In this document: positions 32,648-45,077 of the stretch, piece after piece
Layout: each line of letters opens with the position of its first letter
How positions within the stretch are numbered: the stretch's first letter is position 1
Origin: Myotis daubentonii
Lineage: Eukaryota; Chordata; Mammalia; Chiroptera; Vespertilionidae
Length of the DNA stretch: 64,000 nucleotides
Direction of reading: 5' to 3'
NCBI RefSeq assembly: GCF_963259705.1
Contig: NC_081861.1
Location: 108,592,102-108,656,101 of the forward strand
The notes under the pieces: model-generated
The model's input: the letters and a program-made list of their open reading frames with translations, nothing else
The model's database searches: none
What the model was told of the DNA's origin: nothing
Position numbers and translations under genes: made by a program

Positions 32648-32861
32648 AAAACTATATTTTATTGATTTTTTACAGAGAGGAAGGGAGAGGGATAGAGAGT
32701 TAGAAACATTGATGAGAGAGAAACATCGATCAGCTACCTCCTGCACACCCCCTACTGGGGATGTGCCCGCAAGCAAGGTACATGCCCTTGACCAGAATCG
32801 AACCCGGGACCCTTGAGTCCGCAGGCTGACGCTCTATCCACTGAGCCAAACCGGCTAGGGC
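32648..32861 (-). mobile_element. Ves SINE
   Basis: Reverse Ves copy with the duplication AATCCCACTCTTTTTA at 32632-32647 and 32862-32877. Confidence 0.96.
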
Positions 32862-33053
32862 AATCCCACTCTTTTTAGACACAAAAGGCAGCATGCTGTA
32901 AACATTATTCTTCACCTTACATCTTTATTTATCACTTAATATATTTTGGAGATCCTGTGTTCTCAGTACATATATGGATGCCTCATATTTAATGGTTTCC
33001 TATAATTCCATCTTATGGATATGCCATGATTTATTTAATATTCCTCTATTAAT

Positions 33054-33271
33054 TGCCGAACCAGTTTGGCTCAGTGGATAGAGCATTGGCCTGCGGACTG
33101 AGGGGTCCCGGGTTCGATTCCAGTCAAGGCCATGTACCTTGGTTGCGGGCACATCCCCAGTGGGGGGCGTGAAGGAGGCAGCTGATCCATCTCTCTCATC
33201 GATGTTTCTAACTCTCTATCCCTCTCCCTTCTTCTCTGTAAAAAGTCAATAAAAATATATTTTAAAAAAAT
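33054..33271 (+). mobile_element. Ves SINE
   Basis: Full Ves copy; flanks TTAATATTCCTCTATTAAT at about 33035-33053 and 33272-33290 form a long target duplication. Confidence 0.95.
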
Positions 33272-33339
33272 TAATATTCCTCTATTAATGGATATTTGGT
33301 TGTGGTTTTTTCCTAGTCTTTGCTACTACAAATGGATAA

Positions 33340-33605
33340 TGGTTATGAATTCAGACTCTTGACCAGACTTCCTAGGTTTGAGTCCCAGTTCCATCATTTA
33401 CCAAATGAATGGTCTTAGGTAAGTTATTTAACCTTTCAGAACCTCTGGTTCCTCGTCTGTAAAATGGCAACAATGATGTTACTTAACTCCCAAGGTGGTT
33501 ATAAGGGGAAAATAAAGTACTTAGACTACATTTGACTGATAGTAAGCAGTCAACATATTCTTTTGGTAGTAGTAGTAGTAGCAGCAGCAGCAACAGTAGT
33601 AATCA
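33340..33605 (+). repeat. MIR SINE followed by a trinucleotide run
   Basis: GACTCTTGACCAGACTTCCTAGGTTTGAGTCCC, CAAATGAATGGTCTTAGGTAAGTTATTTAACC and CTCGTCTGTAAAATGGCAACAATGATG form a well-kept MIR. It ends in an AGT/AGC trinucleotide run (33567-33600). Confidence 0.88.
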
Positions 33606-33784
33606 TTGTGAGGATATGGGAGATACCAACTTTCACCAATCTGATTGGCAAAAATAAAAATATTTGCTAACACACAGTATTGGTAAATGTATGAGGAAGC
33701 AGGCATATGTGTACATTGTTAATGGAAGTGGGAATTGATACAATTCATTTGGAAGGTGGTTTGTCAATATCTGTCAGTGATTTA

Positions 33785-33999
33785 TTTTTTAAATATATTT
33801 TTATTGATTTCAGAGAGGAAGGGAGAGGGAGAGAGAGATGGAAACGTCAATGTTGATAATCATTAATCGGCTGCCTCCTGCACACCCCCTACTGGGGATC
33901 GGGCCACAACCCAGGCATGTGCCCTTGAGCAGAATCAAACCCAGGGCCCTTCAGTCCTCAGGCCGACGCTCTACCCACTGAGCCAAACCAGCTAGGGCA
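33785..33999 (-). mobile_element. Ves SINE
   Basis: Reverse copy with the duplication TGTCAGTGATTTA at 33772-33784 and 34000-34012. Confidence 0.95.
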
Positions 34000-34149
34000 T
34001 GTCAGTGATTTAAATGCATATATTTGATGCTTTAGCATTTTCTCACTTGGAATTTATCTTACAGACTGGTGAATGTTTAAATTCTTATTTGCAATGATAT
34101 AACACCATAATGATAATTTCAATATTTTTTCTGACTATTGGGTTTTATT

Positions 34150-34157
34150 TTTTATTT

Positions 34158-34213
<56 letters not shown>

Positions 34214-34338
34214 GCTGCTCCATTTATTTATGCATTCATTGGTTGCCTCCTGTATATGCTCTGACTGGGGATCAAACCCACAATCTTGGTATATCAGGAT
34301 GACACTCTAACCAACTGAGCTACCCAGCCAGGATCTGA
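34150..34338 (-). mobile_element. Old Ves-like SINE with (GA)n run
   Basis: Reverse head AACCAACTGAGCTACCCAGCCAGGA at right, TGACTGGGGATCAAACCC in the middle, and a pure GA tract of about 50 bases (34160-34210) replacing the usual CT-rich part. Confidence 0.8.
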
Positions 34339-35034
34339 TGTCTGGGTTCTAAATTCATGTCACCAAAAAGTAACTTTTTATGGTAATAAATAGTTATTTT
34401 GACTTAATGGTACTGCTATGCAGTAACATAGCATAGATAATCTGTTCTTAAATAAAATATAAATACTTTTCCTCATATAAACATAGTTAGGAAAAGCTTA
34501 TATAAATTCAAGGATCATAAAAGTTAGTGGTGGGAGGATAGAAATCTTTGTTCACTGAACTATCCCAAGCATCTAGAGAAATTCCTATAATTTAATAGGA
34601 ACCTAATAAAATATTTATTGAATGCTGAAGAGGTGTGATCTGTAATATTCACCTGTGACACCCATTTCAATGCCATGTTCAACCCTTTTCCCCAGTATGT
34701 TCTGGGAAAGAGTAATTCTGTAGGATAGTAATAAGAGGTTCATAATAAAATACATTCAGGGGGCAATTAGTTAGATGGTTTCTTTACTGGAGGACTATTC
34801 AAATCTTTTATAATAAATATACATCTGAACTATAAGGATTTCATACTTTGGGAAACAGTAGGCTGGACTATTGATCTGACACAGAATTATATTTCTTATA
34901 TTATCTTATCAGTAGGACACAGCAAAAATTTTCTAGAAGTGGTAATGGGCCGTATGGATCAGAACTATTATATACTCTTCCCAGATGCCAGTGTTATTAT
35001 TATTGTTTATGATCCAGCAGTCACATAATTTTAC

Positions 35035-35035
<1 letters not shown>
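34339..35035. other. AT-rich intergenic DNA, nothing recognised
   Basis: No gene or repeat family identified. Confidence 0.4.
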
Positions 35036-35087
<52 letters not shown>

Positions 35088-35107
35088 ACACACACACACA
35101 CACACAA
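35036..35107. repeat. Compound (CT)n(CA)n microsatellite
   Basis: About 25 CT units followed by about 10 CA units. Confidence 0.95.
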
Positions 35108-36445
35108 ATTGAATCTACTACCTTGGGATCTCATCTTACCATATTGTAAACAACCAAACTAACCAGACACTGACTTTTTAGCATAAACTAAAGAGTGACA
35201 GATAAACTATGGATACTCTGAGTTCTTTAAGGTTAAGAGATCTTCTTAGAAAATAATAATGTCTGTGTGAATGTATATATCTTAACATCATGAAAAGCAA
35301 GTTGTTCAGGGAGTAGATTAGTAACACCTTATTACAAATTCCAAACTTACAAAGGAAATTTTTTAAATGTAGAACTGGTGTTAGAGCTTGCTTTGAATTA
35401 AAATATTTTTCTATCACTAAGCCTATGCTCATAGTGGAAATAAAAATTATAAGCACAAGTACTCTGGACAGTAAAACATAGTTAAAAATGGAGAAAGTCC
35501 AGTCTGTTGAAGAATAACCTAGAATTACTTGAAGTAGTACATTTATGAGCATAATGTATGTTTAAGAATTTTAAAATATACCCAGATGAAGTCAATGTAG
35601 ACTTACATTTCAAATATGTACAAATATTACTCTATCATACCATTTTCTGTTGTATAAAATTCAGGTTCTTTGAATTCATGTTCATTTCCATCTCTAAAAG
35701 ATAATCAGTGTTATGACAGCAATCATTTCCACTACATGAGAAATCTGTTTTAAGTGCTAGTTTTAGAAACAAAATGACTATTTGTACTAGCTATTGTATT
35801 TGTCAGCTTCTTCAATACAGAAATATTTAGAACAAATTTGTATTTTTCATAATCCTTGCAAAACAAAACAATATACCGTGAACAATTTTGTGGGAATTTC
35901 ATGAACCTTTATAGAAAGTCTTGCTGTTCTTGTTTCAGCTGTTTAATTGTAATGTCATAGTAACAGAAAGCAGCATACCCAATTCTGCATGGATGCATAA
36001 GCACATTAAATAAGGAAGATTTAACAAAGTAAATCAGACACTGGATTAAACATTTTCTGCATAACAGACCACAAAATATGCTTTCATTTTACCAATGGAT
36101 CCTTGGCATTAGAAGCAAAAGAAGTGCATACCAACATAATTAAACTGAATATTCAGTGGCCTGATTGCAAAACTTCCCTATATTTTATCAAACTAACATC
36201 CAGCTAATTATAATTGTCTAAAGATATTCAAGCACACAGATTGAAAAAAAATAAGTATAAACACTATTCATTTGCATTTTATCATTCAATACTTTTTCTT
36301 CTGTTTTAATTTTCCCAAAGTTTGAATGCAGTAAATTTTCTGTATGGTTGCATAACATAAAAAGTTCAGACAAACACTTGGAAATATGCAATATGGGATG
36401 TTTTTACATTTAATGGATTTTATTTTTAATTTTTGATAAGAAAAA
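35108..36445. other. AT-rich intergenic DNA, nothing recognised
   Basis: The longest frame is 124 codons on the minus strand (35178-35552). It is rich in Leu, Ile and Phe, as expected from AT-rich sequence, and has no recognisable motif. Confidence 0.45.
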
Positions 36446-36449
36446 AAAT

Positions 36450-36885
36450 CTTAAAGAGATATTTATGCTAAGTGAAATAAGCCAAAGACAAATACCATAT
36501 GATTATACTTATATGTGGAATCTAAAAAACAAAATAAATGAACAAACAAAAAAAGAGACAAACTTATAGACACAGAGAAAATTTTGATGACAGCTGTATG
36601 GGAAGAGGACTTGGGGGAATGGGTGGAAAGGGGGACGGTATTAAGAGGTACAGATTGCAGGTTGCAGAGTAGTCACAGGGATGTAAAATATAGCATCGGG
36701 AATATAGTCAATGATATTGTAATAACTATGTATGGTGTCAGCTGGTTACTAGATTTAATGGAGTTATCAATTTTTAAGTTATAGAAATGTCTAATACTAG
36801 TGTTGTACACTTGAAACTAATATGATATTGTATGTCAGTTGTAATTAAAAAATTAAAAAATATTTTTAAAGCAAAATAAAATATT
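36450..36885 (+). mobile_element. L1 3' end, 5'-truncated
   Basis: ATTTATGCTAAGTGAAATAAGCC, CATATGATTATACTTATATGTGGAATC and AGCATCGGGAATATAGTCAATGATATTGTAATAAC are the standard last 400 bases of an L1. Confidence 0.88.
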
Positions 36886-37499
36886 TAATTTCAAAGGGTG
36901 CACTATTTCCCTCCAATTTGCTGACAAAACCTTACATCAGAATTTATAACAGGGAAATTCATAAAAAATTTAAATGTTCTATAGTTTGTACTGGTAGTCT
37001 CTCCTTGGATTTGTGTTTTATTAGTACAGTTTGTTTTTGCTATAGTATATTTGTGTTTTATTTCAATGCAAAAGCATATTTAATTAGTTATAATCAGGAA
37101 ATTATTGAATAACCTGAAATTTAGAGCTTTCTATCATCTCTAATCCTCAAGAATAATGGTTTATTAAGTCTATGTGTGACTCAAATTTTTAAGAATAGAA
37201 AATCATTTCATGTTTGGACTAACTTTGTGACAAGTTTGTATATAAGGAGGTCATTTGAACTATATTATATTTTCTATACAGGTATACAATAAAGGTTTGG
37301 AGATAAATACATGACATGCTTACTAGAAAGCAGGAATTGTCTCTGTATTTATATATTACCAATGCCTACCATTACTCCTGTACTTTCACGTGGAAGCTAC
37401 CCGTCCTGCACCCCTACCAAAAGGAATCAGTTATGTTTTAAATACCACATTACTTCAAGTTTCTAACCACAGTAGATTGGAGGACAAAAAAAAAGCTGA

Positions 37500-37570
37500 C
37501 CCAAGACAATCCTGGTTGTACAACTAAAACTAATATAATAATGTATGTCAACTATAATGAAAAACAAGCT
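37500..37570 (+). mobile_element. Short L1 3'-end fragment
   Basis: TTGTACAACTAAAACTAATATAATAATGTATGTCAACTATAATGAAAAA matches the terminal L1 segment only. Confidence 0.6.
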
Positions 37571-37689
37571 TTTTGAAAAATGAGAAATCTTGGCTTGCAA
37601 ATATTTATGCCTAGACTTGATCACTGTTTTTGTTCTTCGTTTTTGTTTTGTTTTTTGTTGTTGATGTTTTTTTGTAGTTGCTCAAATAT

Positions 37690-40350
37690 TTTTTAAAATC
37701 TTTATTGTTGAGAGTATTACAGATATCCCATTTACCCACCCCCACCCCCTTTGCCCTCCTCCTCCCGGCTCCTGCACTGCCCCAGGTCTTCAACACCCTA
37801 CTGTTTGTGTCCATAGGTAATGCATATATGTATATAAGTTCTTTGCTTAATCCCTTCCTAACCCCTCCCCACTTGTCTTTGAAATTCTTCTGTCTGTTCC
37901 ACATTTCCATGCCTGTGGTTCTATTATATTCATCCATTTATTTTGCTCATTAGATACTTTGTTTGTTTATTTTGATTGTTAGATTAAATTGTTGATAGAT
38001 ATATATTTATTGTCATTTTATTGTTCATATGTTTCTTCTTCTTCTTCTTCTGGAATACCCTCCAAGCCTGGCTGGTGTTGCTCAGTGGCTGAGCATTGAT
38101 CCCTGAACCAAGTGGTCACTGGTTCAATTCCCAGCCAGGGCACATGCCTAGGTTCTGGGCTTGATCCCCAGTAGTGGGGGTGGGGAGAGGAGGCAGCTGA
38201 TTCATGTTTCTCTCTTATTGATGTTTCTATCTCTCTCTTTTTCCCTTCCCTTTCTCTCTCTCTAAAATCAATAAAAACATTTAAAAAAAAGAATAACCTT
38301 CAACATTTCATGTAATACTGGTTTGGTGGTGATGAACTCCTTTAGCTTTTTCTTATCTATGAAGCTCTTTATCTGACCTTCCATTCTAAGTGATAGCCTC
38401 GCTGGATAGAGTAATCTTGGTTGAAGGTCCATGCTATTCATCACTTTGAATATTTCTTGCCACTCCTGGACTGCAAATTTTCTGTTGAGAAAACAGCTAA
38501 TAGCCATATAGGTGCTCCTGTTTAGGTAACTAACTACTTTATTCTTTCTGTTTGCAAGATTCTCTCTTTGTCTTTAACCATTGGCATTTTAATTATGTAG
38601 TGTCTTGATGTGTGCCTCTTTAGGTTCCTGTTGTTTGGGCCTCTCTGTGCTTTCTGGACTTGTAAATCTATTCTGATTTAGATGTTTTTACTTCCTCATA
38701 TTCCAAATTGCTGATTTAATTATCAGAATCCTTTATTGTTGAATCCTGTAAATTATTCTTTATTTCAGTTAGTTTATGCTTAATTTCTGACTGGTCCTTT
38801 TTCATGTCTCTGAAATTCTCAATTAAAGTCCTTGAAAGTCTCACTAAGTCCCTTGAAACCCTCATTAAGATCCTCAAATATCCTTATAACCTCTTTTTTG
38901 AACTCTGTATCTAATAGTTTGCTTGCTTCCATTTCATTTAGTCCTTTTTCTGGAGATTTCTTCTGTTCTTTCATTTGAAACATGTTTCTTTATCTCCACA
39001 TGTTGGCTGCTTCCCTGTGTGTGTTTCTATGTATTAGGTAGAGCTGCTATGTCTCCTGGAATTGGTAGAGTGGCCTTGTGTAGTAGTTGTCCTGTATAGC
39101 CCAGTGGCTCAGCCTCCTCAGTCACCTGAGCTCGGCACTATAGTGTGCCCCCATGTAATCTGTGTGTACTCTTGTTGTAGTTGAGCCTTGAGTGCTGTTG
39201 GTGTCACTGGGAGCACTTGAACTCCAGGCCAATTGACAGTGAGGACCAGCTGCAACTACAGCAGAAGGGCTGTTGTGCAGGAGACACCCTTATGGATCAG
39301 TACTTGCTTCAATTGAACTTTGGTGCTCACTGAGTCTGACCCTTGAGTGTGTCACTCATGGATGTGTGGGGTTGTAATCTAGTGTGATCTGAAGCTGTTC
39401 ACTGGGTAAACTGGCTCTAGGCACCCCCTAGAAATCAAAGTCAGCTACTGCTTGTGCCCTGCCTAGGGCCACCCATCAGGAGGTACAAAGGGATCTGCAG
39501 ATGGATACTGCTTGTGTTGGGCTTGGAAGTGCCCAGGAGAGACTAAGCTATGAAGCAAGGCAGGCTACTGCTAGTGCGGGCCTGGGGCCTCTTATTGAGT
39601 GGTGTGGGGCACAATGACACCAGCTACTGCTTGTTTGAGAGATGTTAAGAAAGTCTGAAGCCTGAGCTAAGACTGGCCATTCATATGGAAAAGCTGCTGC
39701 AAACAGCTTGGGTGGGGTTGCAAACTCAGTGGGATCTCAGGGAAACACCAGGGCATCAGCATAGAAGCAATGACTGCTGTGAGCACCCTTGTCTGAGAGA
39801 ATGCTGTCCTCGAGTTCTTGCTCTGATGACAGACAATCCAATTCCTCCCTATATGCCCAAAGATTCCCTCAAGCCACTGCCCCAGCACTGGATCTCAGTG
39901 GTAGCAAGTCCCAGTAAGTCTGAGTGCCGGTCCTTTAAGAGGAACTGCCTGGGACTCCAGCAGCCTCCAGGACACTCAGCCACAATCCCCACTGGTTTTA
40001 TAGCCCAAAGTTACTGGGCTTCTCTTCACAGCTCAGAAACCCTAGGCTAGGGGTCTGGTGTGAGGCTGGGACCCTTTGCTCCTCATGGGAGGCCTCTACA
40101 GCCAAGATATTCCTCCCAATTTAAAAAAAAATGCCACATTTGGGTGTTGGACCAGCCCTTTCTCCATCTCTGTCCCTCCTGCCAGTCTCAATGTGCTTTC
40201 CTCTTTAATTCTCTGTTTGCAGGACTTCCATTCAGCAAGATTTCAGGTGATTCTGATTGATGGTTATTCTGTATTTTAGTTGCAATTATGATGTGGTTGT
40301 GGCAGGCGGCGATTACTGTGTTTACCTATGCCACCATCTTGGTTCTTCTT
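37690..40350 (-). mobile_element. HAL1-type half-LINE (ORF1-only L1 derivative)
   Basis: Reverse-oriented: poly-T and TTTAAAATCTTTATTGTTGAGAG (3' end) at left, an ORF1 remnant at about 38310-38900 encoding the C-terminal 'EFITTKPVL' region and preceding ORF1 sequence, then about 1.3 kb of 5' UTR ending near 40350 with CCACCATCTTGGTTC. No ORF2-derived sequence lies between ORF1 and the 3' end, as in half-L1 elements. A Ves SINE interrupts it at 38060-38292. Confidence 0.78.
38062..38292 (+). mobile_element. Ves SINE nested in HAL1
   Basis: AGCCTGGCTGGTGTTGCTCAG head, GGTTCAATTCCCAGCC B box, GAGGCAGCTGATTCATG body, AATCAATAAAAACATTTAAAAAAAA tail. Flanks GGAATACCCTCCA and GAATAACCTTCAAC form a worn duplication. 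Confidence 0.88.
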
Positions 40351-40427
40351 CTTGAGCCCTGTTTTAAAAAGATTACCTGGGCCAATCAGATTCCCTTTAC
40401 GGGAAATTCTTTAAAAATGACAGAAGA

Positions 40428-42766
40428 GAGGAGAAACCATGGTGGCATAGGTAAACACCTGAAATTGCTGCCTCGCACAACCACTTCAAAAATACAACAA
40501 AAAGACAAAATGGACATCATCCAGAACCACAGGAAGGCTGGCTGAGTGGAAATTTACAACTAGAAGTAGGAAAGAGAAAAGCACACTGAAACTCAGAGGA
40601 GGTGCAGAAGTAAAGTGCAGAGGTACGGAGGCGTGCGCCCAAAGAGCTGACAACTGAGGAAGCGGTTATCTTTTTTAATCAGGAGGGAGACAGAAGCTCC
40701 CGACTGCTCTGAACTCCAGTTCCAGGCGAGACTCTGGGGACCCAGACTCATATGGGGAGAAACTAAACTGTCTGGCATTGGGCGGAACTCGAGAGTGGCT
40801 TTCTTTCAGAGGTGCTTGCAGCAATTACTGCAGGACACTGAGACCCGGGGCCTCTTAGGGCAGGGCTGAAGATCAGCCATAGCTGTTTGCTCCACCCTGT
40901 TGATTCTCTGAGACCCCCGCCCCAACCAAGTTGTGCGCAGAGGTTTTTGCATATGAATGGCCTGGCCCTTTGCAATCTAAAATTACCTAACAAACTGCAG
41001 CTGGGTCAGAGAGACCCAGAACATCCAAAAGAAGGCCCAAGACCCCACAGCAGCTTGCATTGCTTCACAGCTGGGCCTCATTTGGGCACCTCCAAACCCC
41101 AAACAAAGAAGAGGAATCTGCAGATCTCTCTGTAGCTCCTGCTGAGTGGCCTCAGGGAGAGGCTAAATTAGTACCTCCTTAGAGATCCAAGAGCCAGTGT
41201 ACCCAGTGGTCAGAGTGGGACCATCCAGATTACAACTCCTCAGATCCATAAGGGACACACTCAGGGGGCAGACTCAGTGAGCACCAAAGCCCCACTGAAG
41301 CAAACCTTGTCCCATAAGGGTGTCTCCAGCACAGAAGTTCTCCCACCGTAGACACAGCTGATTCTCACAGCCAATTGGCCTAAAGGTCAATTCCGCCCAG
41401 TGATACCTACAACAATCAAGGCTTAACTGCAACAAGACTGTGCACACAGAGTGTCCACCTCAGGTAATTAGGGAGGCTGAGCCACTGGGCCCTATAGGAC
41501 ACCTAGCACAGAAAGCCACTCTTTCAGCACAAGGAAGCAGCAAAAATTTGGAGACAAAGAAACAGGTCACAAATGACAAAAATACAGGAAAGCAAACTAC
41601 TGGATACAGACTTCAAAACCACGGCTATAAGGTTTTTCAAGAATTTTCTAGAAACTGCTGATAAATTTTGTGAGACCCTCGATAAATCTAGTGAGACCCT
41701 CGAGGGAATGAAAAAGGACCAACTAGAAATTAAGCATACACTGACTGAAATAAAGAATATTATACAGAGATCCAACAGCAGACTAGAGGATCGCAAGAAT
41801 CAAGTCAAAGATTTGAAATATGAAGAAGCAAAAAACACCCAACCAGAAAAACAAAAAGAAAAAAGAATCCAAAAATATGAAGATAGTGTAAGGAGCCTCT
41901 GGGACAACTTCAAACATACCAACACCTGAATTATGGGGGTCCCAGAAGAAGAGAGAGAGCAAGATATTGAAAACCTATTTGAAGAAATAATGACAGAAAA
42001 CTTCCTCTACCTGGTGAAAGAAATAGACTTACAAGTCCAGGAAGTGCAGAGAACCCCAAACAAAATGAATCCAAAGAGGACCACACCAAGGCACATCATA
42101 ATTAAAATGCCAATAGCAAAAGACAAAGAGAGAATCTTAAAAGCAGCAAAAGAAAAACAGTTAGTTACCTACAAGGGAGTACCCATAAGATTGTCAGCTG
42201 ATTTCTCAATAGAAACTATGCAGGCCAGAAGGGAGTGGCAAGAAATATTCAAAGTGATGAATAGCAAGAACCTACAACCAAGATTGCTTTACCCAGCAAA
42301 GCTATCATTCAGAATTGAAGGTCAGATAAACAGCTTCACAGATAAGAAAAAGCTAAAGGAGTTCATCACCACCAAACCAGTATTATATGAAATACTGAAA
42401 GGTATCCTTTAAGAGGAGGAAGAAGAAGAAAAAGGTAAAGATAAAAATTATGAACAACAAGTACATATCTATCAACAAGTGAATCTATAAATCAAGTAAA
42501 TAAAAAATCTGATGAACAGAATAAACTGGTGAATAGAATAGAATCAGGGGCATAGAAAGGGAGTGGACTGACAATTCTTGGGGGGAAAGGGGTGTGGGGG
42601 TGCAGGAAGAGACTGGACAAAAATCGTACACCTATGGATGAGGACAGTGGGGGGGGGTGGTAATGGCAGAGGGTAGGGTGGGAACCGGGTGGAGGGGAGC
42701 TATGGGGGGAAAAAAGGGAAACAACTGTAATGATCTGAACAATAAAGATTTAATTAAAAGAAAAGT
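40428..42766 (+). mobile_element. Full-length HAL1-type half-LINE
   Basis: A 2.3-kb element bounded by a perfect 15-bp duplication AAAAATGACAGAAGA (40413-40427 and 42767-42781). Order: 5' UTR of about 1.1 kb beginning near ACCATGGTGGCATAGG, an ORF1 at 41573-42412, then a G-rich 3' UTR of about 350 bases ending AACAATAAAGATTTAATTAAAAG. There is no ORF2, so mobilisation would need L1 enzymes in trans. The 5' end faces the 5' end of the HAL1 at 37690-40350 across only about 75 bases. Confidence 0.88.
41573..42412 (+). pseudogene. HAL1/L1 ORF1 protein, one in-frame stop
   Basis: Related to L1 ORF1p, the trimeric RNA-binding chaperone of LINE particles. Residues 1-110 are a charged coiled-coil-like region (heptads such as LEGMKKDQLEIKHTLTEIKN). 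From about residue 120 the RRM-like domain opens with the IMGVPEEE signature, and the C-terminal domain (KDKERILKAAKEKQLVTYKG, then PARLSF-like and EFITTKPVL segments) runs to the stop at 42412. One TGA at 41927-41929 splits it into 118 and 159 codons in the same frame; otherwise it is open. The total of about 279 codons is shorter than typical L1 ORF1p (about 338 in human). Expression is unlikely but readthrough cannot be excluded. Confidence 0.82.
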
Positions 42767-43173
42767 AAAAATGACAGAAGATTAAGTACCCTTATAACCA
42801 TTGTTTTGAACTCTGAATATGGTAGAAAATAGAAGATACATTATAACAGAAGATGAAAGAAAGTATTGAAAATTGTCTTGACGTAAAGTGGACTGGAGCA
42901 GCCATTAAGTGAGGCGTTAATCTTGTATCTATATATAAAAGGCTAAGTGATCAGCTGTCCGTCCATCTGACCATCCAACCAACTAACTGGCCAGTACATA
43001 TGATGCGCACTGGCAATTTAAAAATAAATGTTGACTCACGCATGTGCGCTACATATGAAGCTCTCGCTGGTGCAAATCGCATATGTGTGTTTCAATCTGT
43101 CATTGTCAATCATCAATTTGGTTGTTTTTGTTGACATTCTGAAGCTGAAAGAAAGCGGCGTTGTCGACAGAAT

Positions 43174-45077
43174 ATGCCCAAACAACTACGACAACTTTTT
43201 GCATATATATGTGTGTTTGGATGTCTTTCTGATGCAGACAACTTATGGGATGAGAATAAATCTCATTTTATTGAAGATTTTTGTTGGAAATTACACCGCA
43301 GAGAAGGTGCCTGTGTGAACTGTGAAATGCATGCCCTTAACAAAATTCAAGAAGTATTCACATTGCATGGAATGAAATGTTCCGATTTCAAACTTCCGGA
43401 CTATCCTTTATTAACGAATACAAATACATGTGATGAATCATATGAGCAACAACAGGAAGAGGTTTTGATCAATTCTCTGAATGATGAACAGTTGGCAGCC
43501 TTTCAGACTATAACGTCAGTCATTGAAGATCAAACTGTACACCCCAAATGCTTTTTCTTGGATGGTCCAGGTGGAAAAACATATTTTTAAAATATATTTT
43601 ATTGATTTTTTACAGAGAGAAAGGGAGAGGGACAGAGAGTTATAAACATCGATAAGAGAAATATCAATCAGCTGCCTCCTGCACACTCCCTACTGGGGAT
43701 GTGCCCACAACCAAGGTACATGCCCTTGACCAGAATTGAACCTGTGACCCTTGAGTCCGCAGGCCAACACTCTATCCACTGAGCCAAACCAGTCAGGACA
43801 AGGAAAAACATATTTTTATAAAGTTTTAATACATTATATTAAAGGTCCTGTTTCATCCACAGTGTCTACAGGAATTGCTACAAATTTACTTCTCAGTGGA
43901 AAAACCTTTCATTCCCAATATAAATTACCAATTCCATTAAATAAAACTTCAATTTCTATATTCGACATAAAGAATGAAGTTGTTCAAACCATTAGAAAGG
44001 CCCAACTTCTCATTGTTGATGAATGCACCATGGCATCCAGTCATGCTATAAATGCCATAGATAGATTACTAAGAGAAATTATGAATTTGAATGTTTCATT
44101 TGGTGGGAAAGTTCTCCTTCTCAGAGGGGATTTTCAACAATGTCTCCATGTTGTGCTGCATGCTATGTGATCAGTCATAGTACAAATGATTTTAAAGTAC
44201 TGTAGTGTCTGGGGATGTTTCAGACAGTTGTCTCTTAAAACAAATATGATATCAAAGGATTCTGCTTATAGTGAATGGTTAGTAAAACCTGGAGATGGCA
44301 AACTTGATAATAGTTTTCATTTAAGAATAGATATTATTGAAATCTCCTGTGAAATGATTTGTAATGGATCTGTTATTGAAGCTACCTTTGGAAATAGTAT
44401 ATCTATAGATATATTAAAATATATCTAAAAGTGCGATTCTTTGTCCAAAAAAATGAGCACATTCATAAATTAAATGAAGACATTTTGGATATACTAGATG
44501 GAAATTTTCACACCTATTTGGGTGATGATTCCATTGATTCAACAGATATGCCAAAAAGGAAAATTTTCCCATCGAATTTCTTAATAGTATTACTCCTTCA
44601 GGAATGTCATGCCATAAATTAAAATTGAAAGTAGGTGCAATCATCAAGCTACTGAGAAATCTTAATAGTAAATGGGGTCTTTGTAATGGTACTAGATTTA
44701 TCATCAAAACATTGCGACCTAACATAATTGAAGCTGAAATATTAACAGGATCTGCAGAAGGAGAGGTTGTTCTGATTCCAAGAACTGATTTGTCCCTGTC
44801 TGACACTGGACTCCCATTTAAATTAATTCAAAGACAGTTTCCTGTGATGCCAGCATTTGTGATGACTATTAATAAATCACAAGGACAAACTCTAGACAGA
44901 GTAGGCATATTCCTACCTGAATCCATTTTCAGACATGTTCAGTTCTATGTTGCTTTCTCTCGAGTTTGAAGAGCGTGTGGAGTTAAAGTTGTAAATACTT
45001 CATCACAAGGGAAATTAGTCAAGCACTCTGAAAGTATTTTTACTCTTAATATGGTATACAAGGAGATATTAGAATAA
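43174..45077 (+). pseudogene. Helitron PIF1-like helicase (broken)
   Basis: C-terminal half of a Helitron Rep/helicase, a superfamily 1B (PIF1-type) DNA helicase that unwinds the element during rolling-circle transposition. The frame 43174-43590 carries the linker (MPKQLRQLFAYICVFG) and reaches motif I, where GPGGKTYF stands in place of the expected GPGGTGKT, so the P-loop is shortened. A Ves SINE splits the gene there. After it, motif II appears as LLIVDECTMAS (about 44010-44040), a GDFQQ-like motif III near 44130, and in 44604-44969 the C-terminal motifs (AFVMTINKSQGQTLDRVGIF, YVAFSRV). Stops at 44168, 44428, 44620 and 44967 and frame changes make it non-functional. The N-terminal zinc-finger and HUH domains are absent. 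Confidence 0.88.
43590..43801 (-). mobile_element. Ves SINE in the Helitron helicase gene
   Basis: Reverse Ves copy inserted exactly at the P-loop coding region. Target duplication GGAAAAACATATTTTTA at 43573-43589 and 43802-43818. Confidence 0.95.

Noticed and set aside
35178..35552. 124-codon minus-strand frame resembling a membrane protein
   Set aside because: Hydrophobicity follows from AT-rich codons; no motif, no promoter, no neighbour support.
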